A DNA stretch of 64,000 nt from Magicicada septendecula (Eukaryota > Arthropoda > Insecta > Hemiptera > Cicadidae): assembly GCA_034769895.1 (NCBI GenBank), contig CM068374.1, positions 354,254,302 through 354,318,301 of the forward strand, given 5' to 3'. The first letter of the stretch is position 1. The number at the start of each line of letters is the position of its first letter. Shown piece after piece: positions 59,221 to 64,000 of the stretch. The position numbers and the translations under genes are program-made. The notes under the pieces are model-generated. The model worked only from the letters and a program-made list of their open reading frames with translations, had not been told where the DNA came from and did not search any database.

Positions 59221-59518
59221 AGTATATTAACTAAAGTCTTTGTCATCATCATCATCACCGTCGTCTGCTGTCAGGGATTATGCATTATCACTGTTCGAAC
59301 CTTGTAGGTTTGTTGTGCCCTTCTTGCTTTTGGATGTCCTGGATCTCTGTTACCCCAGTATAGTATACAGTAATACTGTAAAGTGTTCTTAGCAATTTTA
59401 TCATCAGTCTGTATATTTATACATTCATTCCATCTGGTGGTGCACTCTATTATTGTTTTCATATATTGGAAATATGTTCAGTTCCTTCTGAACATCATCA
59501 GCCTCTTATAATCTCTGT

Positions 59519-60182
<664 letters not shown>

Positions 60183-60537
60183 GGCAGTTCTTCTCATCCA
60201 GCTATCACAATCGGGACGTGCAATTCTTGTGCAAGATTTTCTGCTTGCAAGAATTTGTTATTTTTTTTCGGCGGTAGTAACAAGTGTGAAGACTCAGAAC
60301 TGTTCGGGTATTACATCTCTACACCTAGTGTTGTTATTAAAACATAGCGTGCATAAATGCGTCAGTTCTTCTCATCTAGCTATCACGATTGGTACGGCAA
60401 TTCTTGTGCAAGATTTTCCGCTTGCAAGAATTTGTTAAGTCTTTTCGGCGGTAGTAACGAGTGCGAAGGCTCAGAACTGTTGGTGTAATTCATCGCTACA
60501 CGCAGTATTTTATTTGAATATAGCATGTGTAATAAGT
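60183..60537. repeat. Tandem duplication of a 178-bp unit
   Basis: Two diverged copies share CAGTTCTTCTCATC, AATTCTTGTGCAAGATTTTC, GCTTGCAAGAATTTGTTA and CGGCGGTAGTAAC. Copies begin near 60185 and 60363. No ORF is conserved between them. It might be a fragment of a satellite or LTR. Confidence 0.85.
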
Positions 60538-61286
60538 GAACTTGAACTGTGTTACTGTGTGAGGTATTCTGCAGTACCAGTAATATTTCATAATTACTTA
60601 GTAATAAAATTTTGTCATCATTAGTTTCTGCGTGAGTGGAAGATTTCCGCATAGGGAGGTCTGCTGATCGCGGTAGACCCAGTGGTATCCGTCAACACTT
60701 GAAGAGTCCAGATTGGTATAAGCCTAATATACTGTTTCTAAGTAAAACTCACTGTGACCTGAGATACTTATAAATTATAAATGCTGTATAAAGTTTAGCC
60801 AGTTGTATCAATAGAACCGTTGTAGTGTGTGAAGCGTCTGTCAATGTTGGAACTCCAGGACACCAGCCCAGCTGGAAGCGTTACCAAGGTGAACCATCTG
60901 TCATCGAACGCCACGCCTGATGACTCAACTACACAGCAAAGCCCCCCCCCTTTTCCATCAACATCGGCGCGAGAAGGAATCATCATCATCACATATGTAA
61001 TGTACCACATCACGTATATGAACAATAATTAACACTTTAAAAGACTATATCTGAAACACTACCATTATTATGCTTGTCAAATATATCATATAAACAATTA
61101 CATATGTCTTGTGTGCAATAAATAATCTTAAACCCTCCAATATAGACTTTTGCATTAAGATACACATACTACCATATCCTATGCGCCAATAGTTAAGTTA
61201 TTTGTGTTGTCGCAATATATATATTCTGCCATGAATTGTATAAATATTAACTTCTGTCTAAAGATTGCACAGCCGGTGCCAATATA
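60538..61286. other. Non-coding stretch
   Basis: Short unrelated open frames only, including overlapping frames on both strands at 60795-61032 without recognisable content. Confidence 0.45.
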
Positions 61287-61836
61287 TTCAAAAATATTTC
61301 TAAAAACCGGGCTGTTAGGCTGTGGTCGGTTGCTGTGAAACAACATCTTTTCGGCAACGTTTTGATTCTGTCCTTGGTGATCTTCCTCAGGTCGCCAAAA
61401 GACGACAGAGCATACTAAAACAATAGCGGCAGATGTTTGCCGAACAGTTCCCAATACCTGTTTCAGGTAGAAGCAACAAGGCAACCAGGTAACAAAGGTT
61501 ACCTGTATAACCTTGTTGACCAGGTATCAGCCAATCACAGAGCCTCGCCCTGGTCACGTCCCAATTTGCCTGGTCCCTCAATTCACCAAGCCAAATAGTA
61601 TTAAGAGCCAGGCTTTTTCCCCACCAATTCATTGATCGACCAGCATGCCTATATATCTCAACAGACTCTCTTGGTATTGTTTGGCAAACATCTGCTGCTA
61701 TTGTTTTACTCTGTCGCTTTTTGGTAGCCTGAGGAAGATCCCTGAAGGGGAGAATCGAAACATTACCGACAAGGTGTCATTTCACAGCAACCGACCATGG
61801 CCTAACAGCCTGGTTTTTAGAAATAATTTTGAATAT
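61287..61836. repeat. Inverted repeat with hammerhead-like core (PLE-like)
   Basis: Arms of about 175 bp (AATATATTCAAAAATATTTC .. near 61287-61460 and the complement near 61665-61836) surround a central segment that is itself palindromic around CAAGGTTATACAGG-type sequence. The right arm has CTGAGGA (61729-61735), stem GAT/ATC and GAAAC (61757). The left arm carries the mirror copy with GAAA degraded. Confidence 0.75.
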
Positions 61837-63359
61837 ATGTAGAAATTTTATCTTTGTACCCTCGATGTGTTTGCGATCATCTTTTGTTAATGTCCAGATC
61901 ATCTGTCCAGACCATATAACAGAATAGGAACCATCATTAATCTATAAAAATTCTGTAAAGTTTCTCTTTGAATATAAATAAAAAGCAACTTAATTATAAT
62001 ACAAATATTTATATTTCTTCTCATCTTCTTCATTCCCCCTCTGGTTCCTTATCTTTCCAGTTTTTTTATGCCACCCTTCAGTTGGTCTAAAATATAAAAA
62101 CTTCCAGTAATAGGGTAACTTCACAACACGTGCATTATTTACTGTTGAGGACCCAAGTGGTTTTATTTACTGTGTGCAACAAACAGTAGAAACCATAACA
62201 ACACAGGGTTTTGCTAGGACTTCATAAGTTTTTGTCTGAAATGTTCTGTTGACAAGATCATTTAAACAAAAATTAATTTCAACATATTTTTACTCTCCAT
62301 TGTGTTTCTATTAAACTTGTTCTTAAGTACAGTTTTAACATCCAAATAGACACCTTGTTTGAACAAAGTTTTTAATAACTATTAACGAATTGTCTGTCAA
62401 CCTGTCTTTATCCATTATTTAAATGATATAATTCAATGATAACCACTATTAATTCTTCTAAAAAATACTAAGCCTCATAAATACGCCGGTAATGAGGCTG
62501 CATTTCTGAACTTAAAACTTAGCTTTGTGATATAATTGGCTGTCCTGTACTTCATAATTTCTCCATTACCCCAACTCTGTCCTCCATAATTTATAAAGCC
62601 TGGAGAAAGGAAGCCAAATATTTTCTAACCATAGACACAGTTGTTTCCATTGGCCCACAGATTTTTATTTAATATACCTAGACCATTCTGTGATGTCTAG
62701 TAGCCCTCCTGTCTGTTATCCAGTTACAGTTAATAGTTACAAACAGTGGCACAGTTCAATCAATCCATGGATTTCCATATTGAGAATTCAATCTTTGACA
62801 GGAAGGAGAAAACATTTAGTTAATTTTATCAGTGTATGTGTCATTAGTATTTTCCTATAATTTTCTAAAGATTTAGATGGTTCGTCAGAGAAAGGTGAGT
62901 TGTTGTTGGTCTGATATCAGAAAATTTAAAATGCAGGAGGTGTTAATTTGAACAATAAAGTTAATGTCATAACAAACTTCATGTAAAGCAAATGTAGTTA
63001 TCATGTACAGTGTTTAAAGGTCATTTGTTTTATAAATAATTATGAGAGGGAAGACTGAAGATTTGACAGATGGTGGGAAAAAACATGTTGATACAATAAC
63101 TTCAGATAATGAATGTATATGACGTTTGAAGAATTATGATCCATTGTTGTAGCAGAGAGTGTTTCAAATAAGTGATTGTTAACATCTGAAGACAGAACAG
63201 ACAGAGAAGAATCAGCTCTGTATATTGCAATGATATGGCTATAAGCTGTATTAGACATTAATTTGAATAAATATAAAATTTGTAGAATTATTATAAGTTA
63301 AGGGTAAATTGACATGTCTGAGATTGTAAAAATATTTCATTGTTAGATTAGGGGAGAAA
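61837..63359. other. Non-coding stretch
   Basis: AT-rich, no supported gene or repeat. Confidence 0.5.
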
Positions 63360-63846
63360 TTAACCTGTTCCGACAAGCAGAGAACACCTGCTCAATTGTA
63401 CGTGTGTTACGCGTGTATCTTGTGTGTGTTAGTGATGCATGTACAGACAGGAATCTCAGCAACCCGCCCCAAGTAATTAATAAAATAATTATTTTAATTC
63501 ACTGTGTGAAAACTAATTAGTGTATAAACAAACCACAGGCACCAAAGCGTGTGTCAATTTTATAGTTATCCCCAGTTAAAAAATGACGTTAATAGGACAC
63601 GCTACGCAAAGTCAGTGCGAAATAAACGTGCCAAAAAATATGCAAATTACCCTATGAAGCTCAAATTAATACAATGAGTGCTTAATCAAATTAGCTATGA
63701 TTTGTGCTATCTCGATTCCGTGCAAAACATTGCTATTTGCTAATAATTGCAAATAGATGAAAAGGTTCGGGAGTGGGGGCTATCAGGCGATCTGCAGGTA
63801 TCGACAGGACGATTTTGGAGCCAACTGGCGCAGAATCTCGAGAGGG

Positions 63847-63969
63847 TATAAATTGAGGGTTCGGCCGAAAACCCTTCTCTTCATTTCAAGACACAGTTGC
63901 AGTCGGACATGCTGTCCATCGGCAGAACAGTTTTATTTTTATTACAAGTCTCATTAACGAAAGAATAAA
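63847..63969 (+). promoter_or_regulatory. TATA promoter followed by poly(A) signal, LTR-like
   Basis: GGGTATAAATTGAGGG at 63844 is a strong TATA box in GC-richer DNA; an initiator-like TCATTTCAAG follows at about +30; AATAAA lies at 63964-63969, 117 bp after the TATA. Promoter and polyadenylation signal this close together are typical of the U3-R boundary of an LTR. The element would run past the right edge of the window. Confidence 0.5.
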
Positions 63970-64000
63970 ATGTTCGTTAATTATGTGACAATATTCCGGA

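Overview
The window is AT-rich animal DNA, almost certainly from an arthropod and probably an insect. It has spliced exons with GT..AG borders and is packed with eukaryotic transposons of nearly every class: Gypsy LTR, LINEs with APE-type endonuclease, Penelope-like elements (PLEs), hAT, PIF/Harbinger and Helitron. There are no bacterial operons, rRNA, tRNA or CRISPR arrays. The only host gene I can support is an ABCC (MRP4-like) transporter on the + strand. Three consecutive phase-compatible exons of its first nucleotide-binding domain lie at 27993-28190, 39730-39887 and 51251-51385, separated by two introns of about 11.5 and 11.4 kb that are largely filled with nested transposons.

Layout. 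1-4640: non-coding DNA, small repeats, a truncated gag-like start and a PLE 3' end. 4645-19983: a Gypsy element with about 2.6-kb LTRs, gag in two frames and a nearly intact pol. Its 3' LTR is split by a LINE carrying a 1243-codon ORF. 19984-25340: no gene, a possible old LTR and a dispersed repeat. 25340-25900: a PLE GIY-YIG endonuclease fragment. 27286-27550: a short palindromic PLE derivative. First ABCC intron: a 3.1-kb foldback with 164-bp repeats in both arms, LINE fragments, PLE copies and a complete but decayed hAT with 8-bp target duplication. Second ABCC intron: a 9.7-kb PIF/Harbinger with TTA duplications and two interleaved decayed genes, itself invaded by a probable solo LTR (carrying a PLE palindrome) and a PLE with reverse transcriptase; then a short palindromic PLE derivative 80 bp before the third exon. 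After that exon: a GC-rich island, a long TG microsatellite, a Helitron with both canonical ends (53071-58956), tandem repeats, another palindrome, and a probable LTR promoter running off the right edge.

Three observations stand out. (1) A recurring CTGANGA..GAAA core resembling a hammerhead ribozyme core occurs at more than a dozen sites, nearly all in inverted PLE-like termini; three very short copies share one architecture (12-14 bp target duplication, palindrome, 32-43 nt tail). (2) The Gypsy gag-pol junction has a textbook -1 frameshift signal (T TTA AAC, 6-nt spacer, stem-loop). (3) The ABCC exons are open and correctly spliced yet carry a non-consensus signature motif and Q-loop.
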